NCBI RefSeq assembly: GCF_000758585.1 | Contig: NZ_CP009281.1 | Span: 2,604,001 to 2,668,000, forward strand | Reading direction: 5' to 3' | DNA from: Paenibacillus sp. FSL R5-0345 | GTDB taxonomy: Bacteria; Bacillota; Bacilli; Paenibacillales; Paenibacillaceae | Length of the DNA stretch: 64,000 nucleotides | Shown: piece after piece, positions 51,646-60,854 of the stretch | How the letters are laid out: the number at the start of each line of letters is the position of its first letter | Position numbering within the stretch: the first letter of the stretch is position 1 | Made by a program: the position numbers and the translations under genes | Notes under the pieces: model-generated | The model's database searches: none | What the model was told of the DNA's origin: nothing | The model's input: only the letters and a program-made list of their open reading frames with translations

Positions 51646-52400
51646 GTTATACTGCACTGAGTTTTACGCTTCTGTTTGTATTAGGAACGATGTTAGTCTC
51701 AGTATGGCAAAAGCTCGGACAGGAAAAAGATATTATTGTAGGCACTATAAGGTCGGCGATTCAATTGCTAGCGGTCGGATATGTGCTGCAATTTATTTTT
51801 AAAACCGATCAGATGATCTACGTCATTTTGATTATAATCTTCATGATAAGTGTTGCCGCATGGAATGCAGCGAAAAGAGGGAAGGGACTACGTGGATTAG
51901 TCTGGAGAATTGGACTTGCGATCGCCTCTATGGAACTTCTCATGATGGGCATTCTGCTTGGCTTACATATTATTGAGGCGACTCCACAATATATCATTCC
52001 GATTAGTGGCATGACCATTGGCAGCGCCATGGTTGTCTCGGGGTTGTTCATTAACCACATCAAGCACGAAATACAGCAGAGCAAAGGGGAAATCGAGACC
52101 CTGCTGTCACTCGGTGCAACGGTTCCACAGGCGATCCATGAAGTTAGAAAAAGATCTGTGAAATTCAGTATGATCCCAACCATCGACGGAATGAAGACAG
52201 TAGGCTTAGTCCAGCTTCCAGGGATGATGACGGGTATGATTATTGCAGGTGCTGATCCAGTAATCGCAGTCCGCTACCAGATTCTGATTGTGTTCTCATT
52301 CACCGCTTCTGCGGCCATAACAAGTATACTGCTTAGTGTAATGAGCTACCGGCTCTTTTTCACACCGGACCTACGGCTTAAGCAAACGGTAGAACTATAA
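51642..52400 (+). CDS. fetB: ABC transporter permease, FetB (UPF0014) family
   Basis: 252 aa, about six membrane helices. The UPF0014 motif VKFSMIPTIDGMKTVGLVQLPGMMTGMI (about 165-195) and the first helices VLGTMLVSVWQKLG and IRSAIQLLAVGYVLQFI fit FetB. The start overlaps fetA's stop. Membrane partner of the ATPase; substrate assigned by analogy only. Convergent with the Excalibur gene after seven bases, with no clear terminator. Confidence 0.88.
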   Translation: MSYTALSFTLLFVLGTMLVSVWQKLGQEKDIIVGTIRSAIQLLAVGYVLQFIFKTDQMIYVILIIIFMISVAAWNAAKRGKGLRGLVWRIGLAIASMELLMMGILLGLHIIEATPQYIIPISGMTIGSAMVVSGLFINHIKHEIQQSKGEIETLLSLGATVPQAIHEVRKRSVKFSMIPTIDGMKTVGLVQLPGMMTGMIIAGADPVIAVRYQILIVFSFTASAAITSILLSVMSYRLFFTPDLRLKQTVEL

Positions 52401-52407
52401 TAGAATT

Positions 52408-52677
52408 TTATTTCTCACAAGCGATTCCGTCATTGTCACGGTCGCTTTTTTTGTTGGCATTATAGAGCTCTTTGGATACATAGGGTTTATATTTTGTTTT
52501 GCCGCCCTTGTTCTTAGTTGAACTGGAAAGAGCAACACCGCCTTTGTAATCTTTATTTAATTCTGTGCAGTTCTTGTAAGTTTTGGCTTTGGATTCAGCG
52601 TTTACCGTGCTCATGGTACCGATGGATAAAGTGAGTAGCAGCCCTGTTGCTATGCATATACTTATCGTTTTTTTCAA
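52408..52677 (-). CDS. Excalibur calcium-binding domain protein, secreted
   Basis: 89 aa. Starts at TTG 52677 (MKKTISICIATGLLL), nine bases after AAGGAG; the ATG at 52686 touches the ribosome site. Signal peptide to about residue 28. The C-terminal Excalibur motif KKSDRDNDGIACEK (DxDxDGxxCE) binds calcium. A disulfide between the two cysteines (YKNCTEL and ACE) is typical. Exported, surface-associated; role unknown. Confidence 0.88.
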   Translation of the reverse strand: MKKTISICIATGLLLTLSIGTMSTVNAESKAKTYKNCTELNKDYKGGVALSSSTKNKGGKTKYKPYVSKELYNANKKSDRDNDGIACEK

Positions 52678-52872
52678 GGGAAACATCTCCTTTGGATGAA
52701 AAATTCAAGCTAGTACTTTCGTTTATGCACTAGTCCTAGGAATATAATACTATAGAAATGGCACTTGGGAAGTGGAAAGTGACATAATTATTGTTGTTAA
52801 GATACATAGAAATTAGCGATAACGGGGAATAATTAGAATTCAATTCACATGAGGTGAAAAGCTTTCTATGAG

Positions 52873-53367
52873 GTGATTCTGATTAGTAAAAAGAAATTGG
52901 CGGCTACTCTGATCGCAGGTGTATTGCTTCTGCCGGGAATCGCAATAGGTGCACCTGACACCGGAACGGTGTTTCATTCTAATGGAAAGCTGCTCTCAGC
53001 CATGCCTTTGCCAGCCCCGGAGTCTAAACGGATCTTATTACCAACTGCATTTCAAGCAGCTGAGTTATACGGGTTCGGTTTACAGCACCGGAATGCATCG
53101 ATTCAATATTCGATCTTTTCCAAAGAACTCAAAAAGGTTATGTATCCGCAGTTTGTTGAACTGAACTGGGTAACTGGCGTATCCAGCCCATGGATCACAA
53201 AATACGAGGTTACTAAAGAAACAGTAATTAACCCAAATTCAGAGGTTATAGAAATGCGCATAGATTCCGCGACCTCAAATGGTCCGGAACCATCCATGCT
53301 TCTGACGATCTCACTTGTTAAAGATCATAATAGCTGGGTGATTACCGGCGTGAAGCCGAATTCTTAA
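52873..53367 (+). CDS. Secreted protein of unknown function, 164 aa
   Basis: Signal peptide ISKKKLAATLIAGVLLLPGIAIGA. Mature part has an NTF2-like or cystatin-like alternation (YGFGLQHRNASIQYSIFSKELKKV, EVIEMRIDSATSNGPEP, LTISLVKDHNSWVITGV) but no firm family. The start is odd: in this frame GTG at 52873 overlaps the ribosome site GAGGTG (52870-52875), and the codon at normal spacing (six bases) is ATT at 52882, a rare start. A terminator follows. Confidence 0.7.
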   Translation: MILISKKKLAATLIAGVLLLPGIAIGAPDTGTVFHSNGKLLSAMPLPAPESKRILLPTAFQAAELYGFGLQHRNASIQYSIFSKELKKVMYPQFVELNWVTGVSSPWITKYEVTKETVINPNSEVIEMRIDSATSNGPEPSMLLTISLVKDHNSWVITGVKPNS

Positions 53368-53387
53368 AAGTATGGAGAATTGGAAAA

Positions 53388-53431
53388 GAGCAAGCGTAAT
53401 AGGGAACATTCCCGTACGCTTGCTCTTTTTT
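53388..53431. terminator. Strong terminator after the 52873 gene
   Basis: GAGCAAGCGTA (53388-53398) pairs with TACGCTTGCTC (53415-53425), then six T. Perfect 11-bp stem. Confidence 0.88.
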
Positions 53432-53604
53432 ATAAGATTCGAAAGCATAAACAATCAGTGTACGCTGGGGGCTATACAAAAAGTATCGCTTCACTCGATC
53501 ATTGCTGACCGTATAACTCTTATTCTCCTTCAATTCGCATTATTAGAGCAATTTTGGGTGAACAGCTGCATCTGAGTCCGATAGCTTCGCTGATTTGCTA
53601 TTTT

Positions 53605-54462
53605 CTAGTCTCTTCCCGCCTTGACCATTAATTCCGCCATCATTTTTGGCTCGGTTCTGACAGTGGTCATATGATCTCCTTTACCCTCTATGAAGCGAAA
53701 GACGCCTAAATGACTGGACTGAGTTGGATGAAATCCATATGGACCTTGTGGGATAGCCGTGTCTTCCGTCAGATAAAGATAACTTTTAGGGATTTGGAGA
53801 CTGTAGAATTTCTTGAGATCTAGCTTTTCGAATAGTGGGGTAGCCGGTTCAGGTGGTGCTTGTTTATAAAAGGCTTGTGCTTGCGCAAGACTTGCAGTGT
53901 TGACGAATGTATCCCGGAAGAGCGGGAAAGGGAGTGTGATGGTGTTATTGCCGGATGCGTCTTTAAGCTGTTCAAAGGCTTTAAGCGTATCTGCCGGAAA
54001 CTGATCCGCCACACTTTGTCCGTCTAGCGGCGCGAAGGCATCGAAGAACACGATCCGTTTGATCCGATCAGGGACTTGCTGGGAAACTGTTTGGATGACT
54101 GACCCTCCAAAGCTATGTCCAAGGAGAATAAAATTCTTCAAGTCTTTTTGTTTGATATAGTCGACAACGGACTTTGTGATTTGCTCATGCGTTACGTTAT
54201 TATTCTTATCCGCACCGTGTCCGGCATATTCCGGCGTGTAGACGGTGTGCCCTAATTTGCGGAGCTCGGCTGTAGTTTCATCCCAAAAGCCTGCTGTAGC
54301 CCAAGATCCATGGATCAGAACAAAGGTTAATGGAGTCTGTTTGGAAGAGGATTTGTGGTCAGCGGCTGCAACAGTGGAGAGTTGATTCATAGATTGCATG
54401 CCCATCATGGTGAAAAGCGTAATACATAACGCTAAAACTATTTTAGTGTGAATCGATTTCAT
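53605..54462 (-). CDS. Secreted alpha/beta hydrolase (EstC/HNL-like)
   Basis: 285 aa. Signal peptide ending near VAAA (residue about 34). FVLIHGSWATAGFWDET, nucleophile Ser in LLGHSFGGSVIQTV, catalytic His in EGKGDHMTTVR. The pattern of small esterases of the methylesterase/hydroxynitrile lyase group. ATG with AGGAGG at usual spacing. Exported enzyme; substrate probably an ester. Monocistronic. Confidence 0.87.
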   Translation of the reverse strand: MKSIHTKIVLALCITLFTMMGMQSMNQLSTVAAADHKSSSKQTPLTFVLIHGSWATAGFWDETTAELRKLGHTVYTPEYAGHGADKNNNVTHEQITKSVVDYIKQKDLKNFILLGHSFGGSVIQTVSQQVPDRIKRIVFFDAFAPLDGQSVADQFPADTLKAFEQLKDASGNNTITLPFPLFRDTFVNTASLAQAQAFYKQAPPEPATPLFEKLDLKKFYSLQIPKSYLYLTEDTAIPQGPYGFHPTQSSHLGVFRFIEGKGDHMTTVRTEPKMMAELMVKAGRD

Positions 54463-54637
54463 ACTTTGCCTCCTGTGTAGTGTGAGATTTTAACACTATA
54501 GAGGGTGCCCTGTTTAACAGTGAAAGATGAATTTTAAATGGAGTCAGTGAATCTCCGGCACCTAGGCATAGGCAAACGCATATCTTGTTGTTAGGGAATT
54601 CAAAAAAAATATAGTAACAGAAGGGTAGGAATAATCA

Positions 54638-55480
54638 GTGACTTCATACATGGACTACACGTCCCCAGATACAGAATTTACTTTTGATGTGAACACTAAT
54701 ACTCTCTTTAAAAAGGATGCCAACAACTTTATTAATTTGCTGTCCGTTAAGCAGTTGAACACACTGGAGAATACTTCGCTCCTTGATATTTTTCTTAGTA
54801 AATCGAATGTGGTAGAGCCACATTATCATCAAAATGCGGCAGAGCTTGTCTATTGTATCTGCGGTTCAGCGGTAGTGTCCTTAATCAATCCGTTTACAAA
54901 TGAACTTTTGCATTTCCCAATTTGTCCAGGTCAAGTGGCAAATGTCCCGCAAGGCTGGTGGCATTATGAAGTAGCAACGGCCGATAATACTCATTTGCTC
55001 GCGATTTTTGACGCACCTATTCCTGAGGTTATCTTAGGTTCGGATATTCTAAGCAAAACTCCGGCGAATGTATTAGCTCATACTTACTGTTTGAACGAAG
55101 CCTTGGTAAAGGAAGCCTTAGCGCCTATTAAACCTGGAACCTTTATCGGCCCACCTGCCGACTGCTGTGAGGAAGATAAAGTAAAGGGAGTTAGCAATAT
55201 GGCTCCAAATATGGCTCCAAATATGAATATGCATGCAAATATGAAACCGAACATGCAACCGAATATGCACCCACACATGCATCCGAACATGCAGCCATAC
55301 GCTCATATGCAAGCTCAACCCATTCCCATCTCTTCACAAATGCCTCCAGCGACGCAAGCATTTAATTACCAGCCTTACCCGATGCAAGGATACTACACGC
55401 AAGGCTATGAACAGCACTATCGTCAACAGCCTTATGTACAACAACAACCGAATTATCAATATTCAAATAATCAAGAGTAA
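54638..55480 (+). CDS. Cupin protein with Met/His/Asn-rich repeat tail
   Basis: 280 aa. Residues about 40-150 form a germin-like cupin: metal ligands H62, H64 and E69 in EPHYHQNAAE and H109 in WWHYE, with PGQVANVPQGWWHYE. After a CC pair (176-177) comes a low-complexity tail: residues 188-224 run as NMxP/HMxP units (MAPNMAPNMNMHANMKPNM), then a Tyr/Gln-rich end (YYTQGYEQHYRQQPYVQQQ) like spore coat proteins. GTG start, AGGA seven bases before. Metal binding and coat localisation are inferences. Confidence 0.85.
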   Translation: MTSYMDYTSPDTEFTFDVNTNTLFKKDANNFINLLSVKQLNTLENTSLLDIFLSKSNVVEPHYHQNAAELVYCICGSAVVSLINPFTNELLHFPICPGQVANVPQGWWHYEVATADNTHLLAIFDAPIPEVILGSDILSKTPANVLAHTYCLNEALVKEALAPIKPGTFIGPPADCCEEDKVKGVSNMAPNMAPNMNMHANMKPNMQPNMHPHMHPNMQPYAHMQAQPIPISSQMPPATQAFNYQPYPMQGYYTQGYEQHYRQQPYVQQQPNYQYSNNQE

Positions 55481-55487
55481 CTACAAA

Positions 55488-55518
55488 AGACCTCCCGAGA
55501 TCATTTCTCGGGAGGTCT
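55488..55518. terminator. Bidirectional terminator between cupin and yhfP-like genes
   Basis: AGACCTCCCGAGA (55488-55500) pairs with TCTCGGGAGGTCT (55506-55518); perfect 13-bp stem, loop TCATT, flanked by AAAA on the left. Confidence 0.88.
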
Positions 55519-55530
55519 ACTTGTTATGGC

Positions 55531-56526
55531 TTAAGAAATACGGACAAGCACTCTTCCTCGTGTGTTTCCTTGCAGAATATCATTCAATGCCTGCGGCAAT
55601 TCATTTAAGGTTACTTCACGATCTACAAGGTTCTCAAGCTGTGCAGGCTTCAGATCAGTTGCCATCCGTGTCCACACCTTTTCACGAAGCGAAGCAGGGC
55701 ACTCTACGGAATCAATGCCTAGCAGATTAACTCCCCGAAGAATAAACGGAAGGACAGTAGTCGGAACAGAAGTGCCGCCGGTCAAGCCGCTTGCTGCAAC
55801 AGAACCTCTGTAGGAGATTTTACTCAAAATCGCGGCAAGTGAGTTACCCCCAACGGAATCTACAGCAGCCTGCCATTGCTGTTTCTCTAAAGGCTTGGTC
55901 GAACTGCCAGTAACCTCTTCGCGTGAAATGACTTCTTCCGCACCAAGACCTTTTAGATAATCGTTAGCTTCGGCATTACCAGTACTGGCCACAACGCTAT
56001 AGCCCTTTGTGCTAAGCATAGCGATAGCAGATCCACCTACACCGCCGGTCGCTCCAGTTACGAGGACTTTACCTTTGTCTGGTACTATGCCGTTGTCCTC
56101 CAGTGCTTGAATGGACAAGCCAGCCGTCAGTCCAGCGGTACCATAGATCATAGCTTCTCTTAGTGTAAGTCCTTCCGGGAGCGGGGTGATCCAAGCAGCA
56201 GGAATACATGCGTATTCGCTATATCCTCCAAAGTGAGACACGCCAATACCATACCCTGTCGCAATGACTTGCTGACCTTCATGAAACCGCTCGTCTGTGG
56301 AAGACACCACAATACCGGATAAGTCGATGCCAGGAATAAAAGGGTAGGATCTTAAAATCTTTCCGTTTGGGATACTGGCTAGTCCGTCTTTATAGTTCAC
56401 ACTGGAGTATGCAACCTTAATTACAACTTCTCCTGCGGGTAGTTCTTCTAAGGTAACCGGCTTAACAGCGACGGAGAATGATGATTCTGTTTTGTCGACA
56501 ACCAGTGCTTGAAATGATTCTGTCAT
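55531..56526 (-). CDS. yhfP: YhdH/YhfP family quinone oxidoreductase
   Basis: 331-aa medium-chain dehydrogenase/reductase, NADPH-dependent. IKVAYSSVNYKDGLA and the Rossmann motif VLVTGATGGVGGSAIAML, then SVGGNSL and GIDSVECPASLR agree with Bacillus YhfP and Escherichia AcuI. Reduces acryloyl-CoA or enones. ATG at 56526 with AAGGAG eight bases before; the frame extends to 56544. Monocistronic. Confidence 0.9.
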   Translation of the reverse strand: MTESFQALVVDKTESSFSVAVKPVTLEELPAGEVVIKVAYSSVNYKDGLASIPNGKILRSYPFIPGIDLSGIVVSSTDERFHEGQQVIATGYGIGVSHFGGYSEYACIPAAWITPLPEGLTLREAMIYGTAGLTAGLSIQALEDNGIVPDKGKVLVTGATGGVGGSAIAMLSTKGYSVVASTGNAEANDYLKGLGAEEVISREEVTGSSTKPLEKQQWQAAVDSVGGNSLAAILSKISYRGSVAASGLTGGTSVPTTVLPFILRGVNLLGIDSVECPASLREKVWTRMATDLKPAQLENLVDREVTLNELPQALNDILQGNTRGRVLVRIS

Positions 56527-56902
56527 AATTGTAAGCTCCTTCAACTACGTTATAGGTAAGACATATATATAATATTTATTCTGCCCAGTCAACTTGTCAT
56601 TGTCTATGATATAACGCAAGTGAGACTCCGTGGATCGCACTTTAATTGTGAATTGTAACATTATAATCAAACTAGATAGAAAGAATCCTGAGCATGACCT
56701 ATGCAGAAGATTTTGATTATTTTAAGGTGAAAACGGCTTTGTGCCCGTCGCTACGATCCCTGATGTATTTGGTCCTGGTGCCTAAGGGAATACTGTATGA
56801 AGAAAAATACTAAGGTGATCTATTCAATAGGATGAAAGTTTGTTTAAATGGTATAGTATAGTGTATTTGAAATCTTAGGATTGCAGAAAGAGAGGCTAAT
56901 TC
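56527..56902. other. Intergenic region between yhfP and malic enzyme, no gene found
   Basis: AT-rich. A 39-codon open frame at 56694-56813 lacks a ribosome site and looks spurious. TATAAT near 56660 and TATAGT near 56855 are possible -10 boxes. No hairpin or repeat stands out. Confidence 0.5.
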
Positions 56903-58321
56903 ATGGCGATTGCAACAACGATGATTGTAAGGCTCGAAATTCGGAAATCGGTTGCTTCTTTTGGTGATGTTGCTTCAGGAATTGCCACTGCTGGCGGAGA
57001 TATCGTTGCGATTGACGTGATTCGTGCAGGTAAGGACGTAACAACTCGAGATATAACAATAAACGTGCAAGATGCCGCGAATGGAGAAATCATGTCTATA
57101 CTATCGAAGATGCCAGGGGTCAAAGTAATCAACGTGTCAGATCGAACATTTTTAGCTCATCTAGGCGGGAAGATTGAAATCACACCTAAAATGCCTATCA
57201 AGAATCGTGAGGATTTATCGCTGGTGTATACGCCGGGAGTTGCCCGAGTGTGTACGGCAATTGCTGAAGATCCGAACAAAGCCTATTCATTGACGATGAA
57301 GCGGAATACTGTAGCTGTAGTTACGGACGGTACGGCTGTGCTTGGACTAGGAGATATTGGTCCGGAAGCGGCTATGCCTGTTATGGAAGGTAAGGCTATG
57401 CTGTTTAAACAATTGGCGAACATCGATGCCTTTCCACTATGCTTAAATACCAAAGATCCAGATGAAATTATTAATATTGTAAAAGCAGTATCTCCTGGAT
57501 TTGGGGGAATAAACTTAGAGGATATCAGTTCTCCGCGTTGTTTCGAGATTGAACGTCGGCTTGCTGAAGAGCTAGATATTCCGGTATTTCATGATGACCA
57601 GCATGGTACATCTGTAGTAGTTTTGGCAGGTCTTCTGAATGCTCTTAAAGTAGTAGATAAATCTATTGGAGATGTTCGAATTGTAGTTGTGGGGATAGGT
57701 GCAGCAGGGGTATCCATCTGTAATATGCTTCTGGCAGCAGGAGCACGTAAGATCTATGCGGTAGATCGTGAAGGTGTTCTTAGAAAAGATCTTCAGTACG
57801 ATAATCAGGAATGGCGGAAGCTTGCTGACGCAACGAACCCGGAAGGCATTGAAGGTGGACTGATGGAGGTTATGCAGGGAGCCGATGTCTTTATTGGGGT
57901 GTCACGCGGCGGGATTCTATCCGTCGATCATCTCAAGAGCATGGCCAGCGATAACATTGTGTTTGCAATGGCGAATCCGACACCGGAGATTGAACCAGAA
58001 TTGGCTGAGCCTTTTGTTCGTGTATTAGCGACAGGTAGAAGTGACTATCCGAATCAGATTAACAATGTGCTGTGTTTTCCTGGGATCTTCCGTGGTGCAC
58101 TGGATTGCAGAGCAAAAACAGTGAATCTTGAAATGAAGCTGGCCGCGGCAAAAGCGATTGCTTCCGTCGTCCATCCGGATGAAGTTAATGAGCAATACGT
58201 AATCCCGAGTATTTTTAACGAAAAAGTAGTAGAGCTTGTGCGTTTGGCAGTGATCCACGCAGCTATCGCAACAGATGTTGCCCGCCGGATTCCTAAGGAT
58301 ATTGCTAAGGATTTGGAATAA
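56903..58321 (+). CDS. NAD-type malic enzyme with N-terminal ACT domain
   Basis: 472 aa. Residues 1-80 form an ACT domain (MIVRLEIRKSVASFGDVASGI); the enzyme part holds YTPGVARVC, VTDGTAVLGLGDIGPEAAMPVMEGK, FHDDQHGTSVVVLAGLLNA and the NAD motif VVVGIGAAGVSICNMLLAAG. Converts malate to pyruvate with CO2 release. The ACT domain suggests allosteric control by an amino acid. AGAGAGG before the ATG. Terminator after. Confidence 0.92.
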   Translation: MAIATTMIVRLEIRKSVASFGDVASGIATAGGDIVAIDVIRAGKDVTTRDITINVQDAANGEIMSILSKMPGVKVINVSDRTFLAHLGGKIEITPKMPIKNREDLSLVYTPGVARVCTAIAEDPNKAYSLTMKRNTVAVVTDGTAVLGLGDIGPEAAMPVMEGKAMLFKQLANIDAFPLCLNTKDPDEIINIVKAVSPGFGGINLEDISSPRCFEIERRLAEELDIPVFHDDQHGTSVVVLAGLLNALKVVDKSIGDVRIVVVGIGAAGVSICNMLLAAGARKIYAVDREGVLRKDLQYDNQEWRKLADATNPEGIEGGLMEVMQGADVFIGVSRGGILSVDHLKSMASDNIVFAMANPTPEIEPELAEPFVRVLATGRSDYPNQINNVLCFPGIFRGALDCRAKTVNLEMKLAAAKAIASVVHPDEVNEQYVIPSIFNEKVVELVRLAVIHAAIATDVARRIPKDIAKDLE

Positions 58322-58337
58322 AGGTTAACTATAAATG

Positions 58338-58372
58338 GACTGCTTTGCTTAGTGAAAGCAGTCTGTTTTTTT
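58338..58372 (+). terminator. Terminator after the malic enzyme gene
   Basis: GACTGCTTT (58338-58346), loop of eight, AAAGCAGTC (58355-58363), then a T-run. Confidence 0.85.
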
Positions 58373-58506
58373 ATACATTGACACATAAATGGGTGTCGTA
58401 TCATAATTAGGGCTAAAAGTACCTATTCCCATTTTAATAAAGTGACTGATATAATTACTATAATGTATAAAATGAATTAAATAAGTTTGATGCAATGATA
58501 TGTAGA

Positions 58507-58537
58507 AAGGGCATCCAAGTGGGTGCCCTTAAATTTT
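58507..58537 (+). terminator. Isolated hairpin before the histidine kinase gene
   Basis: AAGGGCATCC pairs with GGGTGCCCTT (58507-58530), then AAATTTTT. Two TATAAT boxes (58450, 58459) lie upstream. A short RNA of about 65-75 bases or a leader terminator for the kinase at 58595; no other gene in between. Confidence 0.5.
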
Positions 58538-58594
58538 TCCTCTAAAAAGGGTGTTTTTCCAAAAGGGTTAAATTAATTTAGAAGTGGTGAATTC

Positions 58595-59812
58595 ATGAAA
58601 GAGTTCTACAGTCAGGTGAATCGGAAAATTTATTATATTGTTATGTTATTAATCATTATTCTTATGATATCTGGATTAATACTATCTACAACAGAGTTGA
58701 ACGGGATTAATTTTGGATACATTGTACATTTTTTGTGTGTGATGATTCTATCCATTAGTTTATGGATCTATCCTAAGTATGAGACATATACCTTTAGAAA
58801 GATTATCATTCTTTTTGGATTTGCTTACTTCTATACGCTTTTCTTTTTATATCCGCAAACTTGGACCACCTATATATTGATTTGTCTTATTCCCGCACTT
58901 TCTATTCTATTTTTCGATTTAAAACTGTTCTACTTTTCCTTTATCATAAATGGATTGTTAATGGTAATCACTTTTAGTTACGTCATTTTTATTGATAAAG
59001 GTGAATTATATACTTATTTACATCATGATATTGTAGGCAACATTATTAATATAATAGCTGTTCAAGCGTTGTTATTTTTCATTTTCCATTTATCATTTAA
59101 GCGGGTGAAGAAGCAGCAACTGTATTATGAACAATTACAGCAATCCGAGCGGTTAAAGATGGTAGGACAATTAACAGCTGCTGTTGCGCATGAAATTAGA
59201 AATCCAGTAACAGTGGTCAGAGGCTTTTTGCAATTGTTTAAAGAGGACACTTCATTTGATGATCCTATGAAAGGTAAGTTCAACTTGATGATTGATGAAT
59301 TAAACACAGTAGAACAGATAATCTCTCAATTTCTAACCCTTTCAAAACCAAATGGAGATCAAAGACTAGAGAAAGTAGATGTGAAGGAAGTTCTTCAAAG
59401 TGTAACAGGTCTGCTTCATTCCTATGCCATGCTGTCTGATAATCAAATCGATATAAAGGTAGAGGAAGATTGCTTTATTTCTATTAATAAAATAGAGTTT
59501 AAGCAGTTACTCATTAATATTATAAAAAATGCACTAGAAGCCTCAGATGTTGGGAAATCCGTCTCAGTCACAGCAAATAGAAATAATCATTTTATCGAGA
59601 TAACGATCATGGATGAAGGCAGTGGAATGTCCGAAGTAGAGATTAAGTCGCTCGGCACACCTTTTTATTCATTAAAAAGTAATGGAACGGGTTTAGGGTT
59701 AATGATTTGCTTTAATATTGTAGAAAAATATGATGGGGAAATCTTTTATAATAGCTCTAAAGGTAAGGGGACTACCGTTACTATTCGCTTTTTAGCTACG
59801 AATGATCAATAA
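58595..59812 (+). CDS. Sensor histidine kinase, sporulation-kinase-like (KinB type)
   Basis: 405 aa. Five to six transmembrane helices in residues 12-165, then the HisKA domain with H199 in AVAHEIRNPVTVVRGFLQLF and HATPase_c (NIIKNALEAS, DEGSGMSEVEIK, GTGLGLMICFNIV). H-box resembles KinA-KinE. No cognate response regulator next door, as for orphan phosphorelay kinases feeding Spo0F. Preceded by a leader hairpin at 58507. GAAGTGGTG before the ATG. Confidence 0.9.
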   Translation: MKEFYSQVNRKIYYIVMLLIIILMISGLILSTTELNGINFGYIVHFLCVMILSISLWIYPKYETYTFRKIIILFGFAYFYTLFFLYPQTWTTYILICLIPALSILFFDLKLFYFSFIINGLLMVITFSYVIFIDKGELYTYLHHDIVGNIINIIAVQALLFFIFHLSFKRVKKQQLYYEQLQQSERLKMVGQLTAAVAHEIRNPVTVVRGFLQLFKEDTSFDDPMKGKFNLMIDELNTVEQIISQFLTLSKPNGDQRLEKVDVKEVLQSVTGLLHSYAMLSDNQIDIKVEEDCFISINKIEFKQLLINIIKNALEASDVGKSVSVTANRNNHFIEITIMDEGSGMSEVEIKSLGTPFYSLKSNGTGLGLMICFNIVEKYDGEIFYNSSKGKGTTVTIRFLATNDQ

Positions 59813-59850
59813 TATTCCAAAAATGAAAAAGTTAATACTGGAGGGAATAT

Positions 59851-60408
59851 ATGCGAAGAATTCACATCATGGGTGCATCTGGAGTAGGAACTAGCACATT
59901 AGGTCAGCAATTAGCCAAGGTGTTACCTCATATTCAGTTGGATAGTGATGACTATTTCTGGGAGCATAAGTTCACTAAACAGCGCGAAATCAACGATAGA
60001 TTAACTAGAATTAAGCAGGATTTAGCCCATAAGGAGCCATGGATTCTGAGCGGTGCAGTTTGCGGCTGGGGGGATGGGCTTCGGCCCTATTTTGACTTGG
60101 TCATTTTTTTATGGCTTCCGCAGGAGATCCGTTTGAATCGATTAAGAGTTAGAGAATACGAGAGATATGGTGACGAAATTTTACCTGGTGGAAATAAATA
60201 CGAAGCGAATCAGACTTTTATGGAGTGGGCCGCTTTATATGATACTGCAGGAGTTGAAGTCAGAAGCAAGGAACTACACGAGGAATGGATGTCCGCGTTG
60301 AAATGTCCTATTTTACGAATAGAAGGAGATTTAACTCCTCAAGAACGTGTTGAAGTCGTGCTGAATTATTTAAAGTTTATGGAATCAGGAGGAACTCATG
60401 ATGATTAA
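59851..60408 (+). CDS. P-loop kinase-like protein (adenylate-kinase fold)
   Basis: 185 aa. Walker A GASGVGTSTLG at residues 8-18, Walker-B-like DLVIFLWLP, LID-like arginine-rich region RLNRLRVREYERYGDEI. A nucleoside or small-molecule kinase of uncertain substrate. GGAGGG before the ATG; 38 bases after the kinase. Overlaps the next gene by 11 bases. Confidence 0.8.
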   Translation: MRRIHIMGASGVGTSTLGQQLAKVLPHIQLDSDDYFWEHKFTKQREINDRLTRIKQDLAHKEPWILSGAVCGWGDGLRPYFDLVIFLWLPQEIRLNRLRVREYERYGDEILPGGNKYEANQTFMEWAALYDTAGVEVRSKELHEEWMSALKCPILRIEGDLTPQERVEVVLNYLKFMESGGTHDD

Positions 60409-60844
60409 GAATCTGGGTACGCTGTTGCTGGCTGGGATGTTGTCAGTTCTTCTTGTTGCCTGCAATACAACTACATATAAGCATAATTACACCTTTACAG
60501 GTGAAGGAGAAGTATGGTCTGCAGCATATGTTCAAAAGGCTACGGAGAAGTTCATCGATAAAAAGGGTGAAAGACCAGATTATGAAACTTCGCAGCAATC
60601 TACATTTGAGCTTAAATATAAAGGAGAACAAACGGATCTCGATAAAATAAAAGATTTTAAATATATCTTCAAGGGAACCTCGGGTGAAGAAAGTAAAACC
60701 TTAGAAGATGTTAATGGAGTAAGAAGTGAGTTGAAGTCCGAGAGATCCGGGAGTGGGGCGTACGAGCAGGAGGACTCTATCATTAAGGTAGTAGTGGAGT
60801 GGGATGGAAAGAAGGAAGAATTTGATCTGGAGGTTCGTAAATAG
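60398..60844 (+). CDS. Small lipoprotein, 148 aa
   Basis: Signal peptide with lipobox LLVAC (Cys about 22). The rest is a beta-rich domain (TFTGEGEVWSAAYVQKA, FELKYKG, IIKVVVEWDGKKEEFDLEV). Family not recognised. AGGAGG is 5 bases before the first ATG and 8 before the second. Overlaps the kinase-like gene by 11 bases. Confidence 0.75.
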   Translation: MMIKNLGTLLLAGMLSVLLVACNTTTYKHNYTFTGEGEVWSAAYVQKATEKFIDKKGERPDYETSQQSTFELKYKGEQTDLDKIKDFKYIFKGTSGEESKTLEDVNGVRSELKSERSGSGAYEQEDSIIKVVVEWDGKKEEFDLEVRK

Positions 60845-60854
60845 TGGGGCATAT

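Noticed and set aside
56730..56745. GTGAAAACGGCTTTG as a cre box
   Set aside because: Fails at several conserved positions and lies in a gap with no clear promoter.
56694..56813. 39-codon open frame in the yhfP/malic enzyme gap
   Set aside because: No ribosome site and no recognisable sequence.
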